DNA of 64,000 nt, taken from assembly GCF_019801215.1 (NCBI RefSeq), contig NZ_JAHVJO010000005.1:21253-85252 (forward strand), in the 5' to 3' direction. The translations under genes were made by a program, and so were the position numbers. Under the pieces are notes generated by a model that worked only from the letters and a program-made list of their open reading frames with translations, was not told the origin of the DNA and did no database searches. Positions 53,896 through 63,316 of the stretch are shown here, in pieces; position 1 is the stretch's first letter, and each line of letters starts with the position of its first letter. The DNA is from Fictibacillus nanhaiensis. GTDB taxonomy: Bacteria; Bacillota; Bacilli; Bacillales; Fictibacillaceae.

Positions 53896-53928
53896 AAAAG
53901 CCCACTCTTTTAAAAAGAGTGGGCTTTT
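53896..53928. terminator. bidirectional terminator inside the right end
   Basis: Perfect 15-bp stem AAAAGCCCACTCTTT / AAAGAGTGGGCTTTT with a TAA loop. It lies 100 bp inside the right end, facing transcription that enters from glmS. Confidence 0.88.
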
Positions 53929-54003
53929 AAAATAGCAATAATTTTTTGATTCACCAGAAAAAGGTCATTAAATACAATAAAACGTCATTATTAATTATTT
54001 TTC

Positions 54004-54028
54004 ATGACAACATTAGATATAACTCACA
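54004..54028 (-). repeat. right terminal inverted repeat
   Basis: Read leftward from 54028 it begins TGTGAGTTATAT and ends TTGTCAT, matching the left end at 21 of 25 positions. Further in, AATGACG and AATGACC elements are possible extra protein sites. Confidence 0.92.
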
Positions 54029-54033
54029 TGGGT
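54029..54033 (+). repeat. right target-site duplication TGGGT
   Basis: Same five bases as at 29219-29223. Fifteen bases separate it from the glmS stop codon. Confidence 0.92.
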
Positions 54034-54048
54034 TTTTATTTCTTAGGC

Positions 54049-55851
54049 CTATTCTACAGTTACTGATTTGGCAAGGTTACGCGGCTTATCTACGTCACAG
54101 TCGCGGTGAAGCGCTGCATAGTAAGAGATGAGCTGCATTGGCAAAACAGATACTAGCGGTGTCAAGTATGGGTGGATTTTAGGAAGTACGATACGATCGT
54201 CTTCTTCTTGTAATCCATCCATTGAGATCACACATGTATATGCGCCGCGTGCTGCTACTTCTTTTACGTTTCCGCGGATGCTCAAGTTCACGTGCTCTTG
54301 AGTAGCTAATGCAATAACTGGAGTACCTTCTTCAATTAACGCAATCGTACCGTGCTTAAGCTCTCCACCGGCAAATCCTTCAGCCTGGATGTAAGAGATC
54401 TCTTTAAGCTTGAGTGCTCCTTCTAAACAAACATAGAAGTCAACGGCACGGCCGATAAAGAAACAGTTACGAGTTACAGCTAGGTATTCGCGTGCAATCT
54501 GTTCCATCTCTTCTTTTTGATTACATAATACTTCCATTGCGTTCGCAACGATAGCAAGCTCTTGAAGAGGGTTGAAATCTAACTTGATGCCTTTTGCACG
54601 AGCAGAGTCAACGGCTAAGATAGCAAGAACAGCGATTTGGGCTGTGTAAGCTTTTGTTGATGCTACTGCGATCTCAGGACCCGCATACAAGTTAAGCGTG
54701 TAATCCGCTTCACGTGAAAGAGTGGATCCTGGAACGTTTGTGATCGTTAACGCTTTATGACCCATCTTTTTAATCTCAACGAGTACTGCACGGCTGTCTG
54801 CTGTTTCACCGGATTGTGAAATGAAGATGAACAACGGCTTTTCAGATAAAAGCGGCATGTTGTACACAAACTCACTCGCGATATGAGATTCAACTGGAAT
54901 GTTTGCGATGCTCTCAATTAGCTGTTTCCCCACAAGACCTGCATGATAGCTCGTTCCACAAGCGATAATATAAACGCGGTCCGCACCTTTCATAGCTGCA
55001 CGGATAGTATCATCAAGCTTTAAGTCACCATTTTCGTTTTGGTATTGGTTGATGATGTTACGCATAACGAAAGGCTGTTCATCAATTTCTTTTAACATGA
55101 AATGAGGATACGTTCCTTTTTCGATATCGCTCGCATCCAGTTCAGCAGTGTAAGGCGCACGTTCTACAACGATTCCTTCAAGCGTCTTGATCGTATAGCT
55201 GTCACTTGTAAGGACAACGATTTCTTTATCCATCAATTCAACAAACTGATCTGTTTTTGTAAGCATAGCCATTGCATCACTCGCAATAACGTTAAATCCT
55301 TCACCAAGTCCTACTAATAATGGACTCTTGTTTTTACCAACATAGATGGTTTCAGGGTTTTGGTTGTCGATCAGACCGATCGCATAAGAACCTTTAAGTT
55401 CTGACAATGTGTGGCGGAATGCTTCTTCCACTTCCATGCCTTCATTTACGAAATATTCCATAAGCTGAACGATAACTTCTGTATCTGTTTCAGACAACAA
55501 ATTAACACCTGAGATGTATTGTTTTTTCACCTGTTCATAGTTTTCGATTACACCGTTGTGAACAAGTGTAAAACGTTCTGTTGAACTTTGGTGTGGATGT
55601 GAATTGACTTTGCTTGGAACACCATGTGTCGCCCAGCGTGTATGCCCGATTCCTACAGATGCTTCAATCCCTAGGTCTACATTTTCACGCAAGTTAGCAA
55701 TACGTCCTTTTTCTTTAAACACATGAATGCCATTTTCATTTAATAAGGCGATCCCTGCTGAGTCGTATCCGCGGTACTCTAATTTTTCAAGACCACGCAA
55801 CAAGATTTCTTTTGCATCTTCATTTCCGATATAACCAACGATTCCACACAT
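54049..55851 (-). CDS. glmS: glutamine-fructose-6-phosphate aminotransferase
   Basis: 600 residues. Cys 1 nucleophile after Met removal (MCGIVGYIG), the glutaminase domain with [11 protein letters not shown], then two SIS domains ([24 protein letters not shown] and [15 protein letters not shown] [12 protein letters not shown]) and the terminal NLAKSVTVE. It makes glucosamine-6-phosphate for wall synthesis. AAGGAGGACG precedes ATG, and a self-cleaving glmS ribozyme precedes that. The 3' end is the attachment target of the Tn7-like element; the coding sequence is untouched. Confidence 0.97.
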   Translation of the reverse strand: MCGIVGYIGNEDAKEILLRGLEKLEYRGYDSAGIALLNENGIHVFKEKGRIANLRENVDLGIEASVGIGHTRWATHGVPSKVNSHPHQSSTERFTLVHNGVIENYEQVKKQYISGVNLLSETDTEVIVQLMEYFVNEGMEVEEAFRHTLSELKGSYAIGLIDNQNPETIYVGKNKSPLLVGLGEGFNVIASDAMAMLTKTDQFVELMDKEIVVLTSDSYTIKTLEGIVVERAPYTAELDASDIEKGTYPHFMLKEIDEQPFVMRNIINQYQNENGDLKLDDTIRAAMKGADRVYIIACGTSYHAGLVGKQLIESIANIPVESHIASEFVYNMPLLSEKPLFIFISQSGETADSRAVLVEIKKMGHKALTITNVPGSTLSREADYTLNLYAGPEIAVASTKAYTAQIAVLAILAVDSARAKGIKLDFNPLQELAIVANAMEVLCNQKEEMEQIAREYLAVTRNCFFIGRAVDFYVCLEGALKLKEISYIQAEGFAGGELKHGTIALIEEGTPVIALATQEHVNLSIRGNVKEVAARGAYTCVISMDGLQEEDDRIVLPKIHPYLTPLVSVLPMQLISYYAALHRDCDVDKPRNLAKSVTVE

Positions 55852-55881
55852 AAATAAACGTCCTCCTTAAAACCATCACTC

Positions 55882-56106
55882 TCTGCTGACGGTTTAACAC
55901 TTGGGGGCCGTGAGCGGGGCTCACTACCCCACCTATGTTTTCTATTTTTATTTTGGTTCACTTGCTTTCGTCTTTGTACAGGAAGTCACCTTGCCTGGTT
56001 TAAACAAAAGCTTACGGAAGTGATTGTTCCGAGAGGCATCCGCCGAAAAATCGATGAACCTCTTCCTCGTCAACTGCTTTTTTCCGTTCAGCAGTTCAGG
56101 CGCTTT
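55882..56106 (-). ncRNA. glmS ribozyme riboswitch
   Basis: Leftward leader starts AAAAGCGCCTGAACTGC (conserved AGCGCC, cleavage expected just 5' of its G at about 56103), then GCAGTTGACGAGGAAGAGG, TCATCGATTTTTCGGCGG and ATGCCTC, the conserved core of glmS ribozymes. A GTGAGC/GCTCAC hairpin follows downstream. GlcN6P should trigger self-cleavage and mRNA decay. The 3' boundary is approximate. Confidence 0.92.
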
Positions 56107-56242
56107 TTATTGAATATACGAACTGTAAACTCCTTCCTTTTATTAAAGTAAACAAAAATAATCATACACGGGTTTTTCAAAACCGTCAATTATTATTCTT
56201 TCCCGAATTCCGAAAAACTTGAAACCTGATTTTCCTGCTTAT

Positions 56243-56290
56243 TAAAAAAGTATGCATAAGCAGCCCTTTGTGTGAGCCGCATATGCATAT
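56243..56290 (-). terminator. terminator of glmM
   Basis: Leftward near-perfect 14-bp stem (TATGCATATGCGGC / GCTGCTTATGCATA) followed by T6. It separates the cda-glmM transcript from the glmS leader. Confidence 0.8.
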
Positions 56291-56333
56291 GTTTCGTGCC
56301 CTTTTTTATTTTTCGAGGGATAAAACCCTACTT

Positions 56334-57674
56334 TTATACTAACTCTTGTTTAACGACTTCTACAATTTCGTCCGCATTTTTTTGGCAAAGTTCTTCTGTC
56401 GGAGCTTCAACCATTACGCGTACAAGCGGCTCTGTTCCTGATGGACGTACAAGCACTCGCCCGTTTCCTTCAAGTTCGGTTTCTACTTTATCAATAGCCG
56501 CTTTAATGGCTTCATTTCCATTTAACTTCGACTTATCTGCTACTCTTACGTTAACTAAAAGTTGAGGGAATTTCGCCATCTCCGCTGCTAGCTCGGACAG
56601 CGGCTTGCCTGTTGCTTTTAAGATGGAAGCAAGCTGAATTCCTGATAATAATCCGTCACCTGTTGTTGTATAGTCTAAGAAAATAATGTGGCCAGATTGT
56701 TCTCCGCCAAGGTTGAAGTTATTCTTGCGCATTTCTTCCATGACGTAACGATCACCAACAGCCGTTTGAGCTGATTGCATCTCATTGGCTTCAACTGCTT
56801 TATAGAATCCAAGGTTACTCATAACAGTAGATACTACCGTATCTTGCTTCAGGCGTCCTTGTTCTTTCATTTGCTTCGCACAGATGAACATGATTTGGTC
56901 ACCATCGACAATGTTTCCTTTTTCATCAATTGCGATCAAACGGTCACCGTCGCCATCAAAAGCTAATCCCATGTCACAGCCTTTTTCTTTAACGAGTTCA
57001 GCCAGTTTTTCAGGATGTGTGCTTCCGACACCTTCGTTTATATTTAAACCGGTCGGGTTTGTACCCATCGTGGAAATATCCGCTTCAAGATCCGCAAACA
57101 AATGTGGTGCATGGGAAGATGTTGCTCCATGTGCACAATCAAGTGCGATATGCAGTCCAGAGAAGTCCCCAGGAATTGTCTGTTTCAAATATTGAAGGTA
57201 CTTCTGCCCCCCCTCAAAATAGTCGCTGACAGATCCAAGGTCTCCGCCTACTGGACGCGGCAGCTCATCGCTATCTTTATCTAAAAGAGCTTCAATTTCC
57301 GCTTCTTGCTCATCTAAAAGCTTAAAGCCATCTGCTCCAAAGAATTTAATCCCATTATCAGGAACTGGGTTATGTGAAGCTGAGATCATTACACCTGCCT
57401 GTGCGCCCAGTGCTTTTGTTAAAAAGGCTACACCAGGCGTTGAGATCACACCTAGGCGCATCACTTCAGCACCAATTGATAAAAGTCCTGCAACAAGTGC
57501 GCCTTCTAGCATCTGACCTGAAATTCGCGTATCACGGCCGATTAAGATTTTAGGTTTCTCTGTATCCTTAGTTAACACATAACCCCCAAATCGACCTAGC
57601 TTAAATGCAAGTTCAGGCGTGAGTTCTGTATTCGCAACTCCTCTAACTCCGTCAGTACCAAAATATTTTCCCAT
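56334..57674 (-). CDS. glmM: phosphoglucosamine mutase
   Basis: About 446 residues from ATG at 57674 (GGAGAG upstream). [15 protein letters not shown] start, phosphoserine loop [20 protein letters not shown], metal loop [12 protein letters not shown], sugar loop [10 protein letters not shown] and phosphate loop [14 protein letters not shown]. It converts GlcN6P to GlcN1P, the step after GlmS. Last gene of cdaA-cdaR-glmM, 18 bp after cdaR. In Bacillus GlmM binds and inhibits CdaA. Confidence 0.96.
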   Translation of the reverse strand: MGKYFGTDGVRGVANTELTPELAFKLGRFGGYVLTKDTEKPKILIGRDTRISGQMLEGALVAGLLSIGAEVMRLGVISTPGVAFLTKALGAQAGVMISASHNPVPDNGIKFFGADGFKLLDEQEAEIEALLDKDSDELPRPVGGDLGSVSDYFEGGQKYLQYLKQTIPGDFSGLHIALDCAHGATSSHAPHLFADLEADISTMGTNPTGLNINEGVGSTHPEKLAELVKEKGCDMGLAFDGDGDRLIAIDEKGNIVDGDQIMFICAKQMKEQGRLKQDTVVSTVMSNLGFYKAVEANEMQSAQTAVGDRYVMEEMRKNNFNLGGEQSGHIIFLDYTTTGDGLLSGIQLASILKATGKPLSELAAEMAKFPQLLVNVRVADKSKLNGNEAIKAAIDKVETELEGNGRVLVRPSGTEPLVRVMVEAPTEELCQKNADEIVEVVKQELV

Positions 57675-57692
57675 TACTGCTCTCTCCTTCAT

Positions 57693-58946
57693 CTATTGAC
57701 TGCTGGTTTCTGTTTGAATTTCCACACTGGCTTCTTGAACTGTGTCTGTCAGATCAATATCAGCAGGATTTTTCCAATCGATTTTCACTTCGTGTTTGCC
57801 TTCTTCGAGTTTACTCACGTCTACAATACCTTGCAGATCGGATTGTTTTAAGGCGTCGAGTGTACTCTTTTTTCCTCTTACTGTTACGTCAACCACACCG
57901 TCAGCTGGGTCTAGAATCGTAGCTTTTTTCTCGTTATCAATGCCAAGCAGCGTAAGTGGAACATCTTTAAAGGTTCGTGTGATGTTTTCCTCTTCAACGT
58001 TAACGGAAACCGTTACTTCTTTAACTGAAACAGCATCAATTCCGTCTGGTACAGGAACTTCCACAGTGAAGTTTGTATCCTGTTTAATCCTGCTTAGATC
58101 TATTGATATTTCTTTATAGGATTCATATTTATCTAAAGCTGTTGTCGTTCCTGAAAGCGTCACTTCTTTCGGGTCCGATGTAATTGATGTAAGGGTAAGA
58201 CCTTCTGCTAAATCACCTGTCGTGCTGATTGAGATCGGTACCGTTTTTTTCGGCTTTTTTATCGGCACGGTCACGTCCATCACCTCTGGCGTAATCAGTA
58301 CATCGATAAGGTCTCCTTGTTGATTGTATGCGCGCAGAGGCACTTTTGTTTGTATCGTCTCTTGAGCATTCCCAACATCCACAAAACCGGTAATAAATGA
58401 AATTTGGTTGATCATTCCTTCTGCACCGCTTACCTTAACCGATTTAGGTGAAAATTCAACATCACCCACGGTGTAGCCTTCTGGAAGTTTTTTCGTGTTC
58501 TTTAAATCTACGTTAACTGACAACTCTTTCGATGCCTGTTTATGAAGGGTGACATCAACGAATTCTGGGTTCACTTTTGCCTTAACGCCTTCAGGTAAGC
58601 CTCGTACCTTTACTTTTACCTGCTTATCACCTGGTTCCATATTGGTTAGATCAATATAGACTTCGAATTCTTTGTCTACTTTTATCGCTTTCGTAATCAA
58701 ACGGCTAGAGCCTGTTAATGTCACATCTACAGAAGATGGCAGATCCGTTAAAATATATTTCTCTTCATCAAAGTAAGGTTTGATCTCTACATTTTGAATC
58801 GTTTCACTTTCGGTATACATTTTTGTCCAAAATGAACGGTTTGCTGCTTCTTCCTTTGTTTCCATGGTCACTATGGTATACATCATTAAGGCAAGGAGAA
58901 AAGCAATGATTTTTACAAACCAAGAACTACTAAGGAGTTTGTCCAT
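57693..58946 (-). CDS. cdaR: CdaA regulator (YbbR-domain protein)
   Basis: About 417 residues from ATG at 58946 (GGAGGGG upstream). One N-terminal TM (WFVKIIAFLLALMMYTIV), then four YbbR repeats outside the membrane, each with a Val-rich beta pattern (ISVNVDLKNTKKLPEGY and SISTTGDLAEGL are repeat starts). It modulates the diadenylate cyclase CdaA. It overlaps cdaA by 17 bp, so the complex is made together. Confidence 0.93.
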   Translation of the reverse strand: MDKLLSSSWFVKIIAFLLALMMYTIVTMETKEEAANRSFWTKMYTESETIQNVEIKPYFDEEKYILTDLPSSVDVTLTGSSRLITKAIKVDKEFEVYIDLTNMEPGDKQVKVKVRGLPEGVKAKVNPEFVDVTLHKQASKELSVNVDLKNTKKLPEGYTVGDVEFSPKSVKVSGAEGMINQISFITGFVDVGNAQETIQTKVPLRAYNQQGDLIDVLITPEVMDVTVPIKKPKKTVPISISTTGDLAEGLTLTSITSDPKEVTLSGTTTALDKYESYKEISIDLSRIKQDTNFTVEVPVPDGIDAVSVKEVTVSVNVEEENITRTFKDVPLTLLGIDNEKKATILDPADGVVDVTVRGKKSTLDALKQSDLQGIVDVSKLEEGKHEVKIDWKNPADIDLTDTVQEASVEIQTETSSQ

Positions 58947-59763
58947 TTTTCTTTCCCCTCCAATTCCATCGAGTTGAGGAAGTGGACTTATTCGCAATAA
59001 TCAATTCTGCATTCAACAAATTTCTTAAAGACTCTTCGTCCAGGTTCCGATAGATCTCACCGTTCTTCGTAAGAGAGATCGTACCCGTTTCCTCAGAAAC
59101 AATTACAGTTACAGCGTCTGTTACTTCACTGATCCCTAAAGCCGCCCGGTGTCTCGTTCCTAGTTCTTTCGAGACAAAAGGACTTTCCGTTAGCGGCAAA
59201 TAACAGCCAGCCGCAAAAACCTGACTCTGTTTGATAATGACTGCTCCATCATGAAGCGGTGTATTGGGGACAAAAATATTCGTTAATAATTCAGATGTCA
59301 ATTGAGCCTGAATCGGGATTCCTGTCTCTACATATTCACTTAGTCCCGTCTCTCTCTCAATCGAAATAATAGCCCCGATTCGACGCTTGGACATATAGTT
59401 CGTAGACTTGACGATAGCCACAATCGATTTTTCGATTTCCTCTTCCTCAGGAAGTCCCGTACGAGAAAAGAACTTTCCACGTCCTAGCTGTTCGAGCGCT
59501 CTCCTCAACTCAGGCTGAAATATGATAATAATGGCGAGCAATCCATATGTAATCACTTTATCCATCAGCCATGACATCGTACGCAGATCAAACGAGCTGC
59601 TTAAAAACCATACGACGATAATAACGCTTATTCCTTTTAACAACTGAACCGCTTTTGTTCCACGGATTAGCATGATTAATTTATAGATGACATAAGTCAC
59701 CAATAAAATATCAATGATTTGTGTGATGTAATTAAATATATTAAAATTTCCGATTGGTAACAT
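58930..59763 (-). CDS. cdaA: membrane diadenylate cyclase
   Basis: About 277 residues from ATG at 59763 (GGGAGG upstream). Three TM helices (to residue about 80), then the DAC domain with PLHDGAVII (DGA motif), GTRHRAALGISE (RHR motif) and VIVSEETGTISL. It makes c-di-AMP from two ATP, the essential nucleotide controlling potassium and osmolytes. First gene of the cdaA-cdaR-glmM operon; 169 bp separate it from rsiW, so it may have its own promoter. Confidence 0.96.
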   Translation of the reverse strand: MLPIGNFNIFNYITQIIDILLVTYVIYKLIMLIRGTKAVQLLKGISVIIVVWFLSSSFDLRTMSWLMDKVITYGLLAIIIIFQPELRRALEQLGRGKFFSRTGLPEEEEIEKSIVAIVKSTNYMSKRRIGAIISIERETGLSEYVETGIPIQAQLTSELLTNIFVPNTPLHDGAVIIKQSQVFAAGCYLPLTESPFVSKELGTRHRAALGISEVTDAVTVIVSEETGTISLTKNGEIYRNLDEESLRNLLNAELIIANKSTSSTRWNWRGKKNGQTP

Positions 59764-59932
59764 ATCTTCCCTCCCAACTCGGTGTTGATCCAAGTTGAAG
59801 TTTCTTAATGGATTTAACTTATTTATTATAGCATACCTCAATAGAAAGAAAACTTGGCATGAGCGACAGAAGTTTTCAAGACGTGAAAGGTAATTTCCTT
59901 ATATGAGCACCAAGAAACAAACGTTACGACTA

Positions 59933-60586
59933 TTAATCAACAAAAAAAGCCGTCTGTAAACGGCTCCCTTCCATCGTTTCTTCTTTTGAGCTTACCAATG
60001 ACTTCAACTTATACCATACCCATTCGACGACTTGCTCGATTTCCTGACTGTTACCGGTTACTTCTCCTGCAGATGCCAGGTATTGGTTCCCTTTTATTAC
60101 CGTAACGTCACCTTCTACTTTCCCTTCTATTCGAACATCTGCATTTTCAACAACAAGGTCCCCTTTAATGGTTTCGCCTGCTGGAACAACAACAACCCTG
60201 TCCGCTTTTTTGATTTCAAGGTTTCCTTCACCTTGAATGACAGCCAAGTCTTGCTGATTATAATTTGTGAATACGGATGCCGCCATAAAAAACATAAAGA
60301 TCGCTGCGGCGGTCAGAGCAGGATGTCTCTGCATCCACCGCTTCCATTTCACTTGTTGTTTTTCTTTAGGCAGCTTCGCCATAACAGCTTGAGTAAAACC
60401 TTCTGGTGCCTTTATAGACGTTTGCAGCTGCAGTTCTTTCAATGTATCTACAAGCAACTCGTATTCTTCCTTACAAGTAACGCATTTATCAAGATGTGCT
60501 TGGAAAAGACGTTCCTCTTCCTTTGTCGCATCACCATCAAGTACTTTATTCATCAATTCATCATATGCGGAAGCATTACACTGCAT
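59933..60586 (-). CDS. rsiW: anti-sigma W factor
   Basis: 217 residues. Zinc-binding anti-sigma domain with FQAHLDKCVTCKEEYELL (HxxxCxxC), a TM helix about residues 89-107 (ALTAAAIFMFFMAASVF), then an extracytoplasmic part. Site-1 (PrsW) and site-2 (RasP) proteolysis release SigW in B. subtilis. It lies 6 bp after sigW. The extracytoplasmic domain here is longer and rich in charged beta repeats (VVENADVRIEGKVEGDVTVI), resembling a bactofilin/polymer-forming fragment. Confidence 0.9.
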   Translation of the reverse strand: MQCNASAYDELMNKVLDGDATKEEERLFQAHLDKCVTCKEEYELLVDTLKELQLQTSIKAPEGFTQAVMAKLPKEKQQVKWKRWMQRHPALTAAAIFMFFMAASVFTNYNQQDLAVIQGEGNLEIKKADRVVVVPAGETIKGDLVVENADVRIEGKVEGDVTVIKGNQYLASAGEVTGNSQEIEQVVEWVWYKLKSLVSSKEETMEGSRLQTAFFVD

Positions 60587-60592
60587 TTACCT

Positions 60593-61168
60593 TCACCTCG
60601 TTTTTACGACCATTTGAAATACCTTCTTCAGCGCTTCTCTACCCCGATGTATACGAGTTTTAACAGTTGAGACTGGAATGTCCATAATGTGGCTAATCTC
60701 TTCTAATGATAAGTCTTCTACATATTTTAATACGATCGCCGTCCGATACTTTTCGGGAAGTTTCATAATTTCCTCTTGGAGTTCGTTCCATTGCTCATTT
60801 TCAGTAACGACCTCTTCCGGCAAAAGTTCTTCTGACGAGAGCTGACTATACATGGTTGCTCCATCAGTACCTGGGACCTCAGCATCCAAATAATAATCCG
60901 GCTTCTTTTTCCTTAATCGGTCAATACATAGGTTTGTAGCAATTCTGAATATCCAAGTTGAAAATTTAAATTCATTATTGTACTTATCAATATTACGATA
61001 AGCTCTTAAAAAAGTTTCCTGTGCTAAATCTTCTGCTTCATGTCCATTGCCGACCATCCGGAAACAATGCCGGTATATTTTATCTTTAAAAAGGTCTACA
61101 ATGCCTTCAAACGCTTCTTGGTCCCCTTTTTTTACTTGGGATACCATATTCGCTATTAAGGCGTCCAT
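60593..61168 (-). CDS. sigW: ECF sigma factor SigW
   Basis: 191 residues. Region 2 (AFEGIVDLFKDKIYRHCFRMVGNGHEAEDLAQETFLRAYRNI, KFSTWIFRIATNLCIDRLRKKKPDYYLDAE) and region 4 (LSLEEISHIMDIPVSTVKTRIHRGREALK) match B. subtilis SigW. It controls defence against antibiotics, bacteriocins and envelope damage. The autoregulatory promoter lies 26-51 bp upstream. Operon sigW-rsiW. Confidence 0.95.
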   Translation of the reverse strand: MDALIANMVSQVKKGDQEAFEGIVDLFKDKIYRHCFRMVGNGHEAEDLAQETFLRAYRNIDKYNNEFKFSTWIFRIATNLCIDRLRKKKPDYYLDAEVPGTDGATMYSQLSSEELLPEEVVTENEQWNELQEEIMKLPEKYRTAIVLKYVEDLSLEEISHIMDIPVSTVKTRIHRGREALKKVFQMVVKTR

Positions 61169-61193
61169 CTATTATCACCACTTGTATTGTATT

Positions 61194-61219
61194 TACGGTT
61201 CATCTGTTTATAAGTTTCA
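61194..61219 (-). promoter_or_regulatory. SigW autoregulatory promoter
   Basis: Leftward -35 TGAAAC (61219-61214), 16-bp spacer, -10 CGTA (61197-61194): exact match to the SigW consensus. Confidence 0.92.
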
Positions 61220-61364
61220 TTAAATCGTTTTTTTTATTTTATCATGTTGCAGAAATTGACGAAATAAAAAGGTATTTTTTTGAAGAAATGATGGTTTAAA
61301 AAAGTGGACCCTGGGAATATTAAGCATATAAATTACTTTACTTATGTAGAGAGGGGTTGTTTGT

Positions 61365-61535
61365 ATGCAAAGAGATTCATTGATTGAACAAATCGAACAC
61401 TCCAGACAGCAAATGAATGAACTTTCAAAATACCTTCCGTTAATTGCAGAAGAGGTTGTAGAACTCTCTCAAGAAATTGACCAACTACTAAATCAATATC
61501 AACGTATAAATGAAAAAGAACAGTTGCTTCCCTAG
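61365..61535 (+). CDS. Spo0E-family aspartyl-phosphate phosphatase
   Basis: 56 residues: MQRDSLIEQIEHSRQQMNE, then the Spo0E signature LSQEIDQLLNQYQR. Members dephosphorylate Spo0A~P and delay sporulation (Spo0E, YisI, YnzD). GAGAGGGG precedes ATG. Divergent from sigW. Which paralogue it is cannot be told. Confidence 0.85.
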   Translation: MQRDSLIEQIEHSRQQMNELSKYLPLIAEEVVELSQEIDQLLNQYQRINEKEQLLP

Positions 61536-61551
61536 AGAGGCAACTGTTTTT
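61521..61551 (+). terminator. terminator of the spo0E-like gene
   Basis: Stem CAGTTGC / GCAACTG followed by TTTTTGATT, overlapping the stop codon. Confidence 0.8.
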
Positions 61552-61570
61552 GATTGATGTGATGCGTTTT

Positions 61571-62470
61571 TTATAGTAGTTTTTCTCCGAACAAAGAGCC
61601 CATTAAAGCTACCGCTACCGTAGCCGTTTTATTCTTCTCATCAAGAATCGGATTGACTTCAACAAATTCTGCTGAAGTAATAATTTCAGCTTCTGCAAGC
61701 ATCTCCATCGCTAAGTGACTTTCTCTATAACTGATTCCGCCAAGCACTGGAGTTCCAACACCTGGTGCATCGTGAGGATCTAACCCATCTAAATCAAGGC
61801 TCAAATGTACACCATCTGTATGCTCTAGATACTTAATCGTCTCTTCCATAACCTTTGTCATTCCAAGACGGTCCACTTCATGCATCGTATAAACCTTAAT
61901 GCCTCTTTCTTTAATCAGTTCTCTTTCTCCTTCATCTAGAGAGCGAGCTCCAATGATTACGATGTTCTCTGGCTTGATCTTAGGTGTATATCCGCTAATG
62001 TTGATTAATTTTTCATGACCGATACCAATACTTGCTGCTAGCGGCATGCCGTGAATGTTTCCGCTCGGAGAAGTATCTGCTGTGTTCAAATCACCATGCG
62101 CATCATACCAAATAACTCCAAGATTTTTGTAATGTTTAGAAACACCGGCTAATGTACCGATCGCAATACTATGATCGCCGCCTAAAACAAGTGGAAACTT
62201 ATTTTTTTCAATTACTTCAGACACCGTTGCTGAAAGTTTTTCCGTAGCTTCAATAACACCATTCAAATTCTTTAAATTACTATCGTTATCTGCACTATGC
62301 AGTTCCGGACGGGCAATTTCAATATCACCAAGGTCTTCCACTTGGTGTGAAAGGTTTTCTAGACGTTCTACAATTCCTGCATATCGAATAGCACTTGGCC
62401 CCATATCTACGCCACGGCGCATCTGTCCTAAATCCATTGGAACTCCGATCACTGTAATATCTTTTTTCAT
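61571..62470 (-). CDS. rocF: arginase
   Basis: 299 residues. Manganese-site motifs in order: LGGDHSIAIG, WYDAHGDLNT, SGNIHGMPLA and LDLDGLDPHDAPG, ending EFVEVNPILD. It hydrolyses arginine to ornithine and urea for nitrogen use. GGGAGGAAGAAAG precedes ATG. Single gene here rather than next to rocDE; position next to sigW is common in Bacillaceae. A cre-like box lies about 110 bp upstream. Confidence 0.95.
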   Translation of the reverse strand: MKKDITVIGVPMDLGQMRRGVDMGPSAIRYAGIVERLENLSHQVEDLGDIEIARPELHSADNDSNLKNLNGVIEATEKLSATVSEVIEKNKFPLVLGGDHSIAIGTLAGVSKHYKNLGVIWYDAHGDLNTADTSPSGNIHGMPLAASIGIGHEKLINISGYTPKIKPENIVIIGARSLDEGERELIKERGIKVYTMHEVDRLGMTKVMEETIKYLEHTDGVHLSLDLDGLDPHDAPGVGTPVLGGISYRESHLAMEMLAEAEIITSAEFVEVNPILDEKNKTATVAVALMGSLFGEKLL

Positions 62471-62577
62471 TCTTTCTTCCTCCCTTATGAAACAAAAACT
62501 AACTATTTCTATCTCCTATTGTATCTGTAAGGGGTTTCATGGTTCAACTGGACAAAAAGATGTATAGATATACCGAA

Positions 62578-62592
62578 AAGAAAGCGCTTTCG
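62578..62592. promoter_or_regulatory. cre-like box (CcpA)
   Basis: AAGAAAGCGCTTTCG fits the catabolite-responsive element consensus at all but one core position and is nearly palindromic. It lies upstream of rocF. Confidence 0.5.
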
Positions 62593-62701
62593 AGTATTGA
62601 ATACATATTTATAAGTGTTTCTTATAAAAGAGAAGAAGATGGACTACTCCATCTTCTTTATTCACTAGGGTATTAGATGTTCTATATTTCTTTTCTGAAA
62701 T

Positions 62702-62731
62702 AAAAAAAACTTCAGGCTATTGGCCTGAAGT
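62702..62731 (-). terminator. terminator of the rRNA/tRNA operon
   Basis: Hairpin ACTTCAGGC / GCCTGAAGT, loop CAATA, then leftward T8. It is 18 bp past tRNA-Ala. Confidence 0.9.
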
Positions 62732-62748
62732 AACATATGTTATGTATA

Positions 62749-62824
62749 TGGTGGAGCTTAGCGGGATCGAACCGCTGACCTCCTGCGTGCAAGGCAGGCG
62801 CTCTCCCAGCTGAGCTAAAGCCCC
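62749..62824 (-). tRNA. tRNA-Ala (anticodon TGC)
   Basis: GGGGCTTTAGCTCAGCTGGG start, anticodon loop CTTGCAC, TTCGATCC T-loop, encoded CCA. Last tRNA of the cluster. Confidence 0.96.
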
Positions 62825-62838
62825 GGGAATTATTTTTT

Positions 62839-62912
62839 TGGAGCGGGTGATGAGAATCGAACTCACGACCAGAGCTTGGAAGGCTCTTGTTTTACCACTA
62901 AACTACACCCGC
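62839..62912 (-). tRNA. tRNA-Gly (anticodon TCC)
   Basis: GCGGGTGTAGTTTAGTGG start, anticodon loop CTTCCAA, GTTCGATTC T-loop, encoded CCA. Confidence 0.96.
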
Positions 62913-62959
62913 AATATTGTTAGAAATTATTGCCTAACTTTCTAGTAGTTATACAAAGA

Positions 62960-63044
62960 TGGTGGAGGGGGACGGATTCGAACCGCCGAACCCGGAGGGA
63001 GCGGATTTACAGTCCGCCGCGTTTAGCCACTTCGCTACCCCTCC
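62960..63044 (-). tRNA. tRNA-Tyr (anticodon GTA)
   Basis: 85 bases with a long variable arm; GGAGGGGTAGCGAAG start, anticodon loop CTGTAAA, encoded CCA. Confidence 0.96.
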
Positions 63045-63138
63045 ACATAAAAAAGAATCGATCGAAACATGTTACTGCGTCTAAAAGCAGTTGCATGAGC
63101 CTCGTAACAGCAATTTTATTTTTAGTTCAATAAAATTG

Positions 63139-63214
<76 letters not shown>

Positions 63215-63219
63215 ATAAA

Positions 63220-63295
63220 TGGTGGAGGATGACGGGTTCGAACCGCCGACCCCCTGCTTGTAAGGCAGGTGCTCTCCCAGCTGAGCTAATCCTCC
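63220..63295 (-). tRNA. tRNA-Val (anticodon TAC)
   Basis: GGAGGATTAGCTCAGCTGGG start, anticodon loop CTTACAA, GTTCGAACC T-loop, encoded CCA. Confidence 0.96.
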
Positions 63296-63316
63296 ATATT
63301 ATGTTAAGTCTAAAGT

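Larger units (their letters stand above)
29224..54028. mobile_element. complete Tn7-like transposon inserted downstream of glmS
   Basis: 24,805 bp. Both ends begin TGTGAG and show a 25-bp imperfect inverted repeat (21 matches; all four differences are transitions). The 5-bp duplication TGGGT flanks both. Transposition genes (37546-45071) are tnsA, tnsB, tnsC and two TniQ/TnsD-type genes, all leftward. The right end is 15 bp (plus the duplication) from the glmS stop codon, as for TnsD-directed elements. Cargo: a putative peptide-modification locus in the left arm and an armed type I restriction operon in the right arm. No cas genes, TnsE or CRISPR array were seen. Confidence 0.93.

Noticed and set aside
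54001..54014. TTGTCATG near the right end considered as the transposon tip
   Set aside because: It gives no matching target duplication. The true tip is TGTGAG 16 bp further out, where both ends and TGGGT match.
29224..54028. CRISPR array or Cas genes (RNA-guided Tn7-like system)
   Set aside because: No evenly spaced repeats and no cas-like ORFs were found; the site next to glmS is explained by TnsD-type targeting.
54049..55851. Possible alteration of glmS by the insertion
   Set aside because: The reading frame is full length and ends in the normal KSVTVE; only the 3' noncoding region is changed.
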